Shown: positions 11,040 through 23,240, counted from the stretch's first letter. The stretch is 64,000 bases of DNA from Hexactinellida sp. DTS-2022 (GCA_028753945.1 JAPNXP010000010.1:3413042-3477041); one strand, 5' to 3'. Program-made: numbers and translations. The notes: generated by a model from the letters alone, not told the origin.

Positions 11040-11345
11040 ATTGCTAATGAACTGGATGCTGACTGCTCGGCAAGTGGATTCCTTGAAATGCTTAAGAAGG
11101 ACGTGACTCGTGTCCTATTGTTCAAAGTGTTGCAGATATATGCCACTCTTCCTTGTATTTAATGCTCCGCGGAGCGGTTGTTCTGCTGCCGGCGTAGAAT
11201 CTAACGTATTTGAGAACCACAATGTCGCAATATCGTCTAAACCACGTCGCCGAATTCCACATTCACAAAGAGTAGATGGACAAATCAATGTACAATAGTT
11301 ATTGGATGAGTTTGTGTCATGAAATCAGTTCAGAAAAATGTTTTC
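11040..11345 (+). pseudogene. hAT transposase C-terminal dimerisation domain, relic
   Basis: The plus strand reads ELDADCSASGFLEML, then VLQIYATLPCI, a stop, CSAERLF and RRRI. After frame changes come MSQYRLNHVAEFHIHKE and INVQ-stop-LLDEFVS. This follows the hAT C-terminal domain: hydrophobic block, then S-AER-FS, then a basic stretch, then M---RL--LA---IH, then the DE-F terminus. At least three stops or shifts are present. The rest of the transposase is unreadable upstream. Confidence 0.75.
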
Positions 11346-12269
11346 TCATTCAGCAAAGACCTACATTAAGGCTGTTAAGTTAAGCATTCATTTACAAATA
11401 TACTAATACGGTACAAATACGAAATCTAATCTGCATTAGATTTACCTCTTTAAATTATAATTAAAATTAACACTTTAATTGAATTTACGTATTGGTAATC
11501 AAAGCAAATTATTAACTAAATTCTGGCAGAAACGAAGCCAAATTCACAATTCATGTATACTGTGAAATGGTGTAGAATTAGATTATCATTCGAATGCATA
11601 TGAATTGAATATTCGGGCACTAATTATTTTCCTTTTGTGTAATTGAATAGGTGTAAAGTGTCGAAAAAACGTTTTCTTAATCGTGATCCCAGGTGCACAT
11701 CTGTCACCCATCAGCCCAGGAATAGGAGCATATTTACAAATGGCTGTGTAATACACTGAACCCATGAACACCTATCCTGAATATTTCAATTCTTAGTTAG
11801 TAAAAGTCTGTTCTGTGGAATGGGATACGTAAGAAAATAATATTAACTAACCAAGAGGTGAATGTGAACGAACTGAACGTGCGTCAATTTGAGATGAACT
11901 GATCTGGGTTTATTCAGTCCGTTCGTGAACCTTTAATACCCTGTAGTTTGCTCATTAAATAATTAATTAGTTTTAAATAAAAATGAAATTCAAAATAATT
12001 TACATTTTTTATGCTTAATAATATTGTTTTATGTAAACATGTACCAATGTCATCTCATTATGCTGCTAGAAGCTTGAATGTATGAATACTAATTATTGTT
12101 TTCCAAATACTTTTGACCGTTTAATGTATTACCGATTATTAATCAGCTTTATAAAGTATTACTCTATATAGGTACATTAACTGCAACCTTTCGCACTGTA
12201 GGTAGTTTAGAAACAAAGTTTACCGAATATTTATTCTGTGGCTGTGGGAGACTAATTAATATTTATCAT
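11346..12269. other. Non-coding; contains a copy of the GCTTGAATGTATGAAT repeat
   Basis: No coding sequence recognised. Near 12060-12130 it carries a segment (CTGCTAGAAGCTTGAATG followed by a TTTTGACCGTTTA-like stretch) that recurs near 17105-17180, 26190-26260 and 44625-44690. It belongs to a dispersed repeat of unknown class. Confidence 0.5.
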
Positions 12270-12277
12270 ATTCTACG

Positions 12278-12823
12278 CAGGGTTGGGTTCAAGTACATTT
12301 GAAAGTACTTAAGTACAAGTACTACTACTTTTCAGATATTCAAGTACAATACAAGTACAAGTACAGGTAAACTTAAAGTACTTAAGTACAAGTACAATGA
12401 AAAAATACGAAAATACTTGAGTACAAGTACAAGTACTTCCCAAGCTCTTATGATAAATCTCTCGTACTAATAGTAGAAATTGCTTAATACATAGTTTATA
12501 TAGTATCATCCAAATCTATTTAATTGAAAGTAGCAGTATTCCTTGACACGAACACAATTCCTAATATACTAAGTATTAAGTAACACTACTTTATTTGAGA
12601 TGGGATTTGAGGAACATCAATGATGTGTGTTGGAAATATATTGAATGATAAAAAAGTCACGAGTAACAAGTACCAAGTACAAGTGCAAGTACTTTAGAAA
12701 AATGAGGATTGTAATTAAGTACAAGTATAACGGAAAAATGGTGAAAGTACTTAAGTACAAGTACTAAAAAAATGTACTTAATTACAGAAGTACTTAAGTA
12801 AATTGTACTTGAACCCAACACTG
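12278..12823. mobile_element. hAT-type MITE, AAGTACTT-word family, copy 1
   Basis: The ends are CAGGGTTGGGTTCAAGTAC and the complement of CAGTGTTGGGTTCAAGTAC. The exact duplication ATTCTACG lies at 12270-12277 and 12824-12831. Both arms are made of repeated AAGTACTTAAGTACAAGTAC words. A copy of nearly the same sequence sits at 35634-36174. Confidence 0.92.
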
Positions 12824-12831
12824 ATTCTACG

Positions 12832-13354
12832 AGAATTCCGATTATTTTAAATCATTTATAAAATAATTTTCAATAAAACTGCTGATATTCACATACGGCA
12901 TACTGGTTAATTATTTGTGTAACCGTTAACCGCTGTTAGCAACGCTCAGCCGGTTAAGCGAATCCAACCTTCTTATTACTAAGATAATTGAAAATATTGA
13001 CTTTAGTTTGGAATTAATAGTTAATATTGTAGGCTATCCCTCTTGAGTATTCTACAGTATACCGATTTTGATTGTGCACATCAATGTTGTCCCGTTCGAT
13101 GCTCACCTTTGAAGGGACCCGGATTAGACACAGCAGTGGCCCTACGCCAAAAGGAAAAATATGGGCCCCTATTTATCTTAGTTGTTTATAACGTATTTTA
13201 TTGGATACGTATTACGTATATTGTAAAAGCATTATACGATTACCCTACTTGTAATATCGCCCTCATTGAATTTGCTTTGAACAACTTTTGGTTAAATAGT
13301 TATTCTGCTATTTTTTGTCGACTCGTAGTATAGACTAGATAGTACAAATTTGAT
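12832..13354. other. Old hAT-end repeat and unassigned sequence
   Basis: About 12850-12975 matches 57180-57290 (GTAACCGTTAACCG, then TTAGCAACG, then GAATCCA). It shares the GGCTGGATTCGGTT end seen near 51255, so it looks like a worn MITE. The open frame at 13043-13333 shows no recognised motif. Confidence 0.45.
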
Positions 13355-13356
13355 TA

Positions 13357-13540
13357 CAGTCGAAGCCGCTTAATATAGTGACCTCGGGACCCAATCGATT
13401 TGACCCGATTAAGTGGATAAATCTATTAACCGAAATATTTTTAGCCAAAATGTAATTCCTTCCAATAAATTCTGTGAAATTTTGACCCGAATAAGCGGTG
13501 AAATCTATTAACCGGTGGTTCTATTAAGCGGAGTCTACTG
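13357..13540. mobile_element. Tc1/mariner-superfamily (Tigger-like) MITE
   Basis: The ends are CAGTCGAAGCCGCTTAATA and the complement of CAGTAGACTCCGCTTAATAG. TA flanks both sides (13355-13356, 13541-13542). Non-coding, 184 bp. The ends resemble those of 51385-51850. Confidence 0.8.
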
Positions 13541-13542
13541 TA

Positions 13543-14461
13543 TTTGCAAGCATCTTGTATTTACAATAAAGTTTAAAAATAGACTACTCGATTCACTTTG
13601 AAAACATCCTGGTTCCTCATTGATTTAGCGTATAATACTAACTGATGGATAGCTTATTACGGATAATGTGTATTATACGCAATCGCTCATTAATAAGGTG
13701 ACTGGTATTGTCGAAAAAAATACCGAATAATTTAAGATTCATGAGGCTTATTGGAGGCAGAAGGAAGATAACTGCTGATCTTTGGATACTTAGAAATAAT
13801 TTCTACTTTTCTTGCCTTAATATTACGCTTCTCAGCTCCACTTTAGTTTTGTATGCTCGATGTACTTGCTTTGTTATACGTAATTGCGTAATCCTTGACT
13901 CTAGATGCAATTTATAAATACGCGAATTTAATTAAGTCTTGAATGTCTGATTTAATAGAACTTGTAGTGTTATTGATATACAATCTGAATACCCTATTGC
14001 TTTTTGAGTGAGGAATTCCAATGTAGTCGTAACAAATTAATAACAAAGTATAACTTAGATGAGCTAATTATTGTTCATTACCTACCACCATATCATTTGC
14101 ATTATAAAATAAGGACCATTTTTTCTGAATATTAGAGACCATGATATACAGTTTTGACCGGATCTTCTGGTATTAAGCTAGCACTATATATCTTACCACC
14201 AATATATGAAATATCCGATTTGACATGAATTTCGTCCATTTGGACAATTACATTTTTCAGGATCAGATAAAGAATGAGTCGCTTGTTTGAGGAAGGGAAA
14301 ATAGTCACTTTCAAGGCCAGATTAAGAATATAACTTGAGTAGACAGTGTTCATCCAGACATTTAGGCAAAGGGGGGCAAAGCTAGTGTTTGGGAATATGA
14401 GGGGGGCAGCTTCAACTTTGTTCAATGTATTTTTCAAATCCCTTGGGGGGGGGGGGGCAAA
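13543..14461. other. No feature recognised
   Basis: AT-rich sequence. Short open frames (13708-13917 plus, 14437-14132 minus) carry no recognisable motif. A run of 13 G at about 14444-14456 is low-complexity sequence. Confidence 0.4.
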
Positions 14462-14640
14462 GTGTGTGATTTTTTATCTAGTCGAAATGTGACAACAACG
14501 TCATAACTTGTTGAGGTGTGAGAAATTTTGAGTGGAAACTCAACTTGGTTGGCGGGGGACAAAATTACCCCTATATGCCAAAAATAATATTTGGAAACTT
14601 CAGTTTCTTCAATCAACTCGGAACATACAAAACAAATATA
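14462..14640 (-). repeat. Dispersed repeat, copy 1
   Basis: The reverse complement of this stretch matches 50303-50456 over most of its length, with shared blocks TATGTTCCGAGTTGA, GGCATATAGGGGTAA and CACTCAAAATTTCTCAC. Class unknown and non-coding. Confidence 0.75.
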
Positions 14641-15827
14641 TTCATATATATATACACAGTTTTGTGTTTAGTAGTATAGATAATTAAGGTTAGAAGTATA
14701 TAAACCACCTCCAACCGCGAAGTGTTTGATGTGTGGTTGTGTTCTTCGCATCGACCTAGCAAGCTAAGCGCGCTAGTATGCTATTAAAACATAAGGCTGT
14801 ATCATCTACCAAATGTGTTCGTACCAATCAATAATTTGTGCCACAAATGGTACATAAGGGAAATATGTTGCGAATTCTGAGCGTGTATTAGCTAAGTATT
14901 CTGAAATATAATATTTCGAGTTTGGGTTATAACTTTTTAAAATAAATGTTTGAGTCCATCGTTAGTTGACATTTCCAAAGTGGCCTGCCTGTTCCTACCA
15001 TGTGCCACCAATTTTAAAGTGGCTGTAAGTACGCAACAAATTATAGGAATGTTTAGAATGTTATCAGCAAGATGTAATTCTGACATCTAGAATTCCAAAC
15101 TGCATTCAGGCTTTCTTAATTCGAAACACTTTTTGGTGAACAGAAATAAATATTTAATGAGCTCATTACATAGTTAATTTGACTATACACCTCAATCAAA
15201 ATTAATTACAATGTTATGTAAAAATATTAACCCTGATATAATAATATATTCGTCACATCATATCAAAAACCAATTTCGTGTGTACTTCAATTGAAATATT
15301 GATGAATGTACATAATGAACGTGGAATTACTGTTTTGTACAACTACTTTTGTTTGCTCAGTATATATATATATACTAGCTCGCTTCGATTCCTGCTTTCG
15401 CTTCGTGGAACAGCATACTCACTTCTGCCGTGAAGCGACATAACAATTGAAGTAAGCTATTAATAATAAAAAAGCAAATTACCGTATTTCCCGAAAAGCG
15501 CCGGGTAATAGAAATGAAGTGGTGTAATCAAAATATTACACATTAGTTGATCACTACAGTGTAATTCCATTGATTTTGGCATTTTGGTATGCATACTGTA
15601 GGTGAGAACCATTAGAACCGACCTAAATATTATATTTTCTGGATTTTTCAAAAAATTCAAAAATAATTTTGACCCAAGAAAGCCTCGGGGGCTTATTCGA
15701 AGCATTATGTAATCCACAGTGGCTTAAAACTGTTGTTTATAGGAAATAAGCATTTGAGTTACAGGCAGAGGCGTAGGTACGCCTGCATAAAGGTGTGGCA
15801 CTGGTAGATTATGGTTGCATTGGTCAT
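14641..15827. other. Dispersed-repeat mosaic, no gene
   Basis: Contains a GTGTGGTTGTGTTC-GCG segment near 14730-14790 that recurs at 16400-16450 and 52025-52065. It also has a TGCCACCA-AAGTGGCTGTA segment near 15000 (relatives near 16830 and 44340) and an ACTAGCTCGCTTCG segment near 15373. These look like pieces of one non-autonomous repeat family, possibly Helitron-like, which I cannot confirm. Confidence 0.4.
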
Positions 15828-16165
15828 GTGTCTTGATAATTATTCCAAGTAGGACTTCCTTTTTAAATAAATGTATGCTCTCATGATTTCATTACTTTTT
15901 ATATTATTTATATTTTCTTTTTCAAAATGTTTACTGTCCAAAGTGGGATCTCCTATATACCTTTCCCGGTCCATTGCTCCCTTTTATCATTTTCCAGGAA
16001 AACTGTTTGCTATTATGAAAACAGTAGCTGATCAAGAAATACCGTGAGGTGGATGATAATATGTATTTTCATTATAATTTCCAGCAAGCAACAATATTAA
16101 TTAAATGAATGAGAATAACTAATAACTACGTGAAATTATCACTCTATTTTATAGAAGATGAGCTC
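15828..16165 (+). repeat. Dispersed repeat, uninterrupted copy (P-like element empty site)
   Basis: Matches 3501-3790 joined to 6638-6692. At 16113-16119 it has a single GAATAAC where the other copy has the P-like element bounded by GAATAAC on each side. Confidence 0.85.
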
Positions 16166-18182
16166 ATATTAGAGGCCTATTTAAGCTATAATTATTGCTA
16201 GAAGTATAAACCACACTAGAAAATTTAGTACAGCATGGACAGTAATGATGCGGAAATGTTGATTACACCAAATTATCAATATTCCTAATCATCACCGCAT
16301 GTTGACGTAATCGTTAAAATTATATATTGATAATTTGACTAATTTAAGCCTCCTATTTAAGCTATAATTTTGTTAAATGTTCGCACACCATCCGCAAAGC
16401 GGTTGGTGTGTGGTTGTGTTTTGCCGCGAGCGACCTACCAGCGAAGCAGGCTTGTACTTTTAAAATTATACTTCATAATTAATAAATCCACTCTGAATAT
16501 CTCCAGAACAAATTTTAGATGCCCTACTATAATTCTATAGAAGAAATGATCGACAGTAGATTGATTAGTTTTTAACAAAATTGCTAGAATATATAAATAC
16601 TAACTAGAACAAACGTTAATGGGTGTTTATGTGTATACACTAACCAGTTAAAAGTATTTGAACAAAAGGAATTTTGATGCAGACACAATATTTGTCTAAT
16701 ATCTTATTAACGCTTGTTTTAACTACTCTGAAATGACTATAAATATCATACTATGGTTGTCAATTAAAAATATTGTGATTTCAAGTCATTTTAGCCATTA
16801 TCCATGAAGTGGCATAAGTGTGTCTGCCACGTGCCACAAATCAGAATGTGGCTGTATCTCAGTAGAAAATAATCGTAATGTTTTGAAATTATGCATCTAG
16901 AGTAAGTCGACCATGTGGAATTCAAATGTGCTATCAGAACTTGTTTATTCTCATTGCAACTTAATGATCAGAAATTAAATATTTAAATAGCTAATTATAT
17001 AGTTAATGAGTTTAACACCTTAAAAATGTAAATTCAAAAATTTTGCTATTTTATCATGTTTTACAAATCGTATTATTTAAATAGCCATTTTGAAAGCATC
17101 TACTAATGTTAATATACTGCTAGAAGCCTGAATGCATGAATGCAAATTATTGCTGTTGAAATACTTTTGGCCTTTTAGTGTATATTGTATAATATGACCT
17201 ATATGTAGTGTTTATCCATTCACATTTTCCCGTCCCATGCTCCCCACTTATAGAGGTAGCACCCATAGAACAATTTAGTATCAATAACAGTGGTTGATAT
17301 ATATATTTGTAAATTTTTAAAGTTACACCCCCAAAGTGTTGGAGAGTTTTGGCGCCCATGTGTATGCTAATATCAAAAATAATGTCTACGAATTTATCAT
17401 CTGTTCATATCTATTGTTGTTCGCAAATAGTTTTACAAATTTATAAAATTTTTAATATAGTTGAAGGTAAAGGGTTTATTGCTAGATGCATGCCCTGAAT
17501 AGACTTGTCAACTGGGAATTTATTAATAATTATTGCTTGTTGTGCTCAAGTTGAAAAACAAATGATAATACTGTACATGTATTTTATCGAATTTATCTCG
17601 ACAGCGTAGCTGTCAAGTGATCCATCGCGAAGCTGGCAATATCGAAGGGCTCGCTACTTTTATATTCATTCCAACTCGGTATAAAAAATGTAAAATTGCA
17701 CCTGTGCAGACAGCTTTTATTGTGGAGCCACTATTAGTCATTGCACCACCTAATATACTGTATCCAGTTGAAAATGCAGTCGACACAGCTTGTAATTTGA
17801 GACTTTGTTTCCAAACGAAAATAATGATGGTAATAATATATTATTCTTTTGTTGTATGACAGTTTACAATCATGATAGTTTAATTGATTTACATAAGATA
17901 AACATGGTTATTCTTGACATGACTTTTTATACAACTGCTTTGATAACACTTGCTCAACTTTTTAGCTATGATCATATTGCATTACGCTTTCCTTCTCACA
18001 TAGTGTTACTATCATTTCAAGTACCAAGATAGTTTGAGAGATGACTTATAATACAGTATGAACTACATTTTAGTAAGTCACAACAAATGAGTTGTAAAAC
18101 TGTCGTTAGAATATCCAAACGGTCAATTCAAATTAATTGAACTATCAAACAACTGCTCTTATACGAACTATTATTTTTCTAG
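16166..18182. other. Dispersed-repeat mosaic upstream of the first visible MRCK exon
   Basis: Contains further members of the repeat seen at 14641-15827 (16378-16450, 16810-16900, 17105-17185). It ends in the T-rich tract and AG that form the splice acceptor of the MRCK exon. It is presumably intron sequence. I looked for the preceding exon with the glycine-rich loop (GxGxFG) and did not see it. Confidence 0.45.
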
Positions 18183-18460
18183 GTTTTTGCTTTAAAAATC
18201 TTAAATAAGTGGGAAATGTTAAAACGAAGACAAACTGCTTGTTTTTGTGAGGAGAGGGATGTTCTTGTTTTTGGAGATAGAACTTGGATAACTAATTTAT
18301 TTTTTGCTTTTCAAGATGAAAATAATCTATATTTAGTAATGGAATATTGTATTGGAGGTGACATGCTCACTCTATTGAGTAAATATGACGATAGGTTACC
18401 TGAGTCTATGGTTAAATTTTATGCTGCTGAAATGGTATTAGCTATTGAATCAGTTCACAA
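18183..18460 (+). CDS. MRCK: MRCK-type kinase, exon for N-lobe (internal exon)
   Basis: The exon follows a TTTTTCTAG acceptor (AG at 18181-18182) and ends before GTTAGT at 18461. It encodes 92 codons plus two bases. [13 protein letters not shown] holds the ATP-anchoring Lys of subdomain II, EERDVL the helix-C Glu, and NLYLVMEY the hinge. [10 protein letters not shown] and the helix ending in AIESVHK follow. This order is typical of the MRCK/DMPK branch of AGC kinases, which act downstream of CDC42 on myosin and actin. The split codon AA|G joins it in phase to 46153, completing the HRD region. The glycine-rich loop and N-terminal helices must lie upstream; they were not found and may be outside the window. 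Confidence 0.93.
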
Positions 18461-18615
18461 GTTAGTATTCATTCATTTATATTTCATTGTCCATTAGTTA
18501 GTATACTTTAATTTCTATTTAATGTTGATGTATATTAATTCGCTTCAATTATTTATAAGGTTCCATCATGGCCTACTATATACGGCTACACATGCTACCG
18601 AATCGTAATAAAAAA

Positions 18616-18742
18616 ATCCAAAATTGCAGCTGTGCCGAAAGCATGTTCCTTCTTGCACTATCTTTTGGTGGCCACTAGCTGGTTAATTGATGGTGCCTCT
18701 AAACTAAAGGAACATGCTGTCGGCACAGCTGCAATTTGGATT
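18616..18742. mobile_element. Short hairpin MITE
   Basis: The arms AATCCAAAATTGCAGCTGTG (plus GCATGTTCCT further in) and their near-exact reverse complement lie about 60 bp apart. A weaker relative of the arm occurs near 17690. Non-coding. Confidence 0.75.
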
Positions 18743-19195
18743 TCTTTCGCCATTAAATCATCACTATGAAGGTGTTAAACCATTTCAGAAAGGTGTTTCA
18801 AAAGGTAACGACCCTTAGAGAGTTGGAAGTTTCATTTTAGCTAACTTCATTTCAGAGATATTCAAGTTGTCAGCATTTTTATGTGCGTGTTGGGTGTTCA
18901 TCCAACACCAACCAACCCTTCGGAATATATAATTCTTCCAATTTTTTCAATTGATTCTGTGCCTCGTGGCACTCGATCAGTGGCGTAGCCAGGGTGGTGC
19001 GCGGTGGTGCGGCGCACCACCAAAATGTTTTTGCGCACCACCTTAGGTGGTGCGCATTATTTTATACACCTTAAGTAGTGAGCATTAATTTTTAAGTCCC
19101 CACTTGAAATGATGCGCACCATCTTAGATGATGCGCACCACCTCAAGTGATGCGTCCTTATAAATACTATACATTTCAAACAATCATATTCTCAT

Positions 19196-21476
19196 TATAA
19201 TATAAAACGACGATTTTTTGAAGCAAACCTTTTCACAACATCGTCCATATCTAAGGCCTTTGTTCGGGCACTGTTGTTTGCTAGTATGGCTAAGTCTTTC
19301 ACTCTTTCAGTGCCGGAAAAGCACCTTAGCCAGGTTCAGATACGCTTCAGCAATGAAAACGCTCGCTCTGCTCCGGCACTCGACACTGGATGAGTTACAG
19401 CTATTATTAGTAACATGAATGTGTTAAAGTAGACAGCCTTATACTCGGCTACGAAGTTTAGTAAACCACATAATGTATCAGGATATGAGTTAGGAGTATC
19501 TTCTTGCACTCTATCTAACTGTTTCTTTAGCGGCCTCAGCTCCCACTCAATCTCCTTTTCGATTCCGTAAATTGCAGCAAATTCAACGATTCTCTTCTCG
19601 TTCATGAACGTTTGTGTCCCGGGGTAAGAGAGGATATACCTTTGAATGGTACTAAATTACCATCCGAAAATCGGCGAATAAGCTCTTCAACAACACGTAG
19701 AATGATGGGACTCCATACATGAATTTGGTATTCTGACTTTGTAGTAATCACTGGAGAATCGAAGAAATCGGCTCTAACCCTTCTACTTCGATGCTCAACA
19801 GGCTCTGGGACTTCTGCTTTGTTACATACTCCTATTGCCAAGTTCCATACTGCTTCCCATTTGGAGTTAGTCTTGTCTGCATCTGTATCCCACTCTTCGA
19901 GCTCAGCTTTGATTGCCTCTACAGTGTCCACTGCTGATCCGATGTCCGTATGCACATCTTGCAAAGTCTCGCTTTTCATCTTAGTGACACCCAGAACAGT
20001 CCGTAAAATGCACAAATGTACCACAAAACTTGTATCAAACTGAGCTAGTAACCCACGTGCAATAGCAGTACGCTCTGCATTATTGACTTTCCCTCCAGCA
20101 GCATAAAACGATAAGGTGTTGTGGATAGCCGGAAGCGTACGAAACACAGCATTACATGATTCATACCTCGAAACCCAACGAGTATCAGTATAACTCTTTA
20201 GTGAAATTGGATGTCGCTCATCGATAATTTTTTCTGAAATCAGCTGTGCCTGTTCGCGTTGGAACTCAATATGTACACTAGAACCAGACAGGAAGGTATA
20301 CAGAAGAGAAAGCAATTCGAGTACTTCACTAATCTTCCCTGCGCCTTTCATCGCATTAACTACTACCAAATTCAGTCTATGCGCAAAACAATGTGTATAT
20401 ACTGCCTCAGGATTCATTCCTCTGATACGCTTTTGGACACCAGAAACTGATCCTGACATGACGTTGGCACCATCATAACACTGGAACTTCATCATGGATA
20501 CTTGTACGGAATTCCTAGAAAGGACAGCGAAAATATGGTTTGAGATACTCTCTGCATCCAATCCATCACCCGCAGATATGTCTAAAAGAGCTTCAGTTGG
20601 TTCATAATTGTCCATATCGACGAAACGGAGTACACAAGCAAGTCGTTCAATCTTTGTGATGTCTTTAGTTTCATCGCAGATAAAGGCATAGCACCGACTC
20701 CGTTCCACATCACGCACGATTCCTTCTCGAACCAGTGTGGCCATTATACCCAGGAGCTCGTTTTGAATATCCGGAGTCGTATATTTGGCATTTTCTTTCT
20801 CAGTAAGCTTCCTCTTCACAATCTCGTCATGATCAGAAATAAGCATGAGTGTCTCAATAAAATTACCCCGGTTGAGAGAATCTTCACCCTCTCTGTGACC
20901 ACGAAGAGGTAAAGCCTGGAGCGCTAGCATTCGAATCACTCTACAAACAGTCTTGATGTAGAATTGATTTTCTGCTTTCAACTTGTCCCCCTCTTTACAT
21001 AGTCTCACTGCAATACTCTTCTCCCTACCAGCCAGAACATTCTGGGTCTCAATCCACGTGAGATGAGATAACTTGTGGTCAGGAGTGATCTCATGATCAC
21101 TCGTACCTTTGGGTTTATTCCAATTGAGGAACCCATTCAAAGTAAAAGCTGGGTCGATACCCGAATGTCCAAAATGACGGCAGCAGAAACAGAACGCAGC
21201 ATCCTTGAGTACTGAATACTCAACCCAATCATACACTTTATAAGCAGCTGAACCATTAAATCTTCTCTGACGATCGCTAAACGTCCTTAGAGGAAATGTA
21301 TTTAAAATCGGACGTGCCAAAATATCTCCTTTAGTTTCGGAAATATCTGGAACAAATTCAACGACGTCCCCTTGAGCGACTAGAACAGGAACCGCTTGAA
21401 CTTCCCGGTCGTCCTCTCTTCCCCTCTTTTTCGCTTCTGGAGACAGAAATTGTTCCATTACAGGAAGATTATACAA
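19196..21476 (-). pseudogene. hAT transposase (TTF-finger, ZMYM1-like), two disabling lesions
   Basis: The minus-strand frame of 624 codons (21476-19602) has a TTF-type zinc finger (YDWVEYSVLKDAAFCFCCRHF, residues about 82-102). An RNase H-like core follows, with ICDETKD (first Asp), CYDGANVMSG (second Asp), THCFAHRLNL (C-x2-H) and TRWVSRYES. A single-base deletion in the CCCCGGG tract near 19617 breaks the frame. The next frame (19605-19336) carries SAGAERAFSLLKRI of the C-terminal dimerisation domain with its conserved Glu. An in-frame TGA at 19336-19338 follows, after which the domain continues to a natural-looking TAA at about 19196. So one frameshift and one nonsense codon are all that separate it from a full-length gene. 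Confidence 0.9.
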
Positions 21477-21593
21477 ATGCTAACATCAGATAATTCAAGA
21501 ATGTAAAATTTATGACGAAGTTGAAAGGTTAATCATTGTGATCTATTCAAGTTAGGATGCGTTATTTGAATTTGTCAACTATGGTAGTCAAAA

Positions 21594-21736
21594 TACTTAT
21601 ATGGAGCTGAGTTACTGGTAACTGAAGTGGTTTTTATTTATGTCTAAATTTCATTTCTGAGGTTATGGGTCTTTTAGAATTCAAAAACTTCCTTATATGG
21701 CAGTTCAGTTACCAGTAACTGAGCTCCATATAAGTA
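21594..21736. mobile_element. MITE inside the hAT
   Basis: The arms ACTTATATGGAGCTGAGTTA (about 32 bp in all) and their inverted copy face each other across roughly 80 bp. They are bounded by TA on both sides, suggesting a Tc1/mariner-type or foldback MITE. Confidence 0.7.
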
Positions 21737-22434
21737 ATCTGCTATGTAATTGTTACTTCAGCTTGGATTGTTGAAATAATTATACATGGACCAAGGATTG
21801 TTTGGGAATAGGGGGAGGGGAGGGCAGAATGAGACAACCCCGTGCACCACCGCGATGAGCCCATGCACCACCGCGATGAGCCCATGCACCACCACAAGTC
21901 TAAAGCTGGCTACGCACTGCACTCGATAAATGGGTCTTAATACCTTGAGGTGATGATGACAAGTCAAAAAATTTGTTTAAACAATTTTGAGAATTAGATA
22001 TTTCGAATGGGTTGGTTGGTGTTTGGGTAACACCCAACACGTACATAAAAAATGCTGACTCATTACCTATTATATTCTACTGAAACTTGAATATCTCTAA
22101 AATGAAGTCATCTAAAACGAAACTTCCAACTCACTATGAGCCGTTACCCTCCGAAAAAAGTTATAAATAGAAAATTAATATTTATTTTTCACTTTCATTT
22201 GAAATTCGATTATTTATCTTTTAGTTGTCCTATAATAAATTGGACTGTTGAATATAGAGAAAGGAAACGTAGTGATTAAATTGTGTGGTTCCTCTGGAAG
22301 CAAGGGAATTAAAGTAAAGAGATTATTTGTTAAATGCGTGAGGTTTTTGTAGACACCTTCCCTTCCAAATCCACTGTGTACTTGAGGATTGAACGCTTTG
22401 AAGATTGCTGGAGTACGGTTGATGACTAACACCA

Positions 22435-23240
22435 GGGGAATAATCGACCTATATCCCGAAAAATTGATCCAGATAGGCGTCTTACTGTCAGACAGTTATA
22501 GGAGTTCCTTGGCATTTCTAAAATTAACATATATTACATTCTACTAGATGACTTGAAAATGAGCCGCGTTGTTTTAGGTCGGTTCCAAAACATTTGACCA
22601 ATGAGAATAAGGGAAACAGGTAGTTGTTTGTCGTTACTTATTAAAATCATGGAGAGAAAAAAATGACTTTCTAAAAATGTTCTTTTATTCACCGTAGACA
22701 AATCTTGGTTTCTTCACTATCAACCAGAAAATAAATTTCAAAGGTTTTCAGTGGAAAGACTCCATGAGCATTCCCGTTCAAGGCGTGTATTCTGGGATAG
22801 AGAGGGCATATTGCTATCAAAATTGGCTCACTGAAAAGGCACCTATCAACATCGATTTTTATATTACCGAATTGGTACAACTGCGGGCCGCCATCAAATG
22901 TGAGCGAAGTGGGAAACTAAGGAGCAAAGTTGATGCTAAGCTACATATTATTGCTCTAACTTCCAATGGCATTAGAACTTTGGGTTTCGAATGTTTCTTG
23001 TACCCCGCCTATAGCCCATACCCAGCACCAAGTGACTACTGGATGTTTGGAGAGATGAAATGGCCCCTTATTGGAAAACGATTAATGGAGGTTTACATGA
23101 GGTCGGTCGTATATTTATGGGAAAAAGGGTCCCCTAATGAATATTTCACCATAGCTATTGACAAACTTCCAGATGGTGGCCCGATGCATAAACTCAAGGG
23201 GAAGTCCATTTATATATATGATAGATTAATATCTGTTAGT
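22435..23240 (+). pseudogene. mariner transposase, relic
   Basis: Plus-strand frames give DRRLTVRQL-stop-EFLGIS (second helix-turn-helix), DDLKMSRV, TVDKSWF (first catalytic Asp, near 22696), and FWDREGILL. QLRAAIKCERSGKLRSK, TLGFEC, and YSPYPAPSDYWMFGEMK follow. In mariner transposases the second Asp sits in an HDNA motif and the third in SPD. Here these read differently (KLHIIA and SPY), so both later catalytic residues are gone, besides several stops and shifts. The inverted ends were not found. Confidence 0.85.

Larger units (their letters stand above)
18978..21919 (-). mobile_element. hAT transposon, nearly complete, 2942 bp
   Basis: The ends are CAGTGGCGTAGCCAG and the complement of CAGTGCGTAGCCAG. 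The exact 8-bp duplication CACTCGAT lies at 18970-18977 and 21920-21927. Subterminal GGTGGTGCGC / GTGCACCACC repeats flank a long transposase gene. A 143-bp MITE sits in the right part (21594-21736). Confidence 0.95.
18806..22160. repeat. Palindromic (foldback) element split by a hAT insertion
   Basis: The arm at 18806-18940 (AGAGTTGGAAGTTTC, then GAGATATTCAAG, GTCAGCATTTTTATG and AACACCAACCAACCC) recurs inverted at 22004-22160. The right arm has about 30 extra bases. The loop contains the hAT at 18978-21919, which inserted later. Confidence 0.75.

Noticed and set aside
13043..13333. 96-codon plus-strand frame
   Set aside because: No known motif, AT-biased composition and location in worn repeat sequence; most likely chance.
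17617..18032. Possible upstream MRCK exon just before 18183
   Set aside because: The frames lack the glycine-rich loop and any MRCK-like N-terminal sequence, and no phase-0 donor in context was found.
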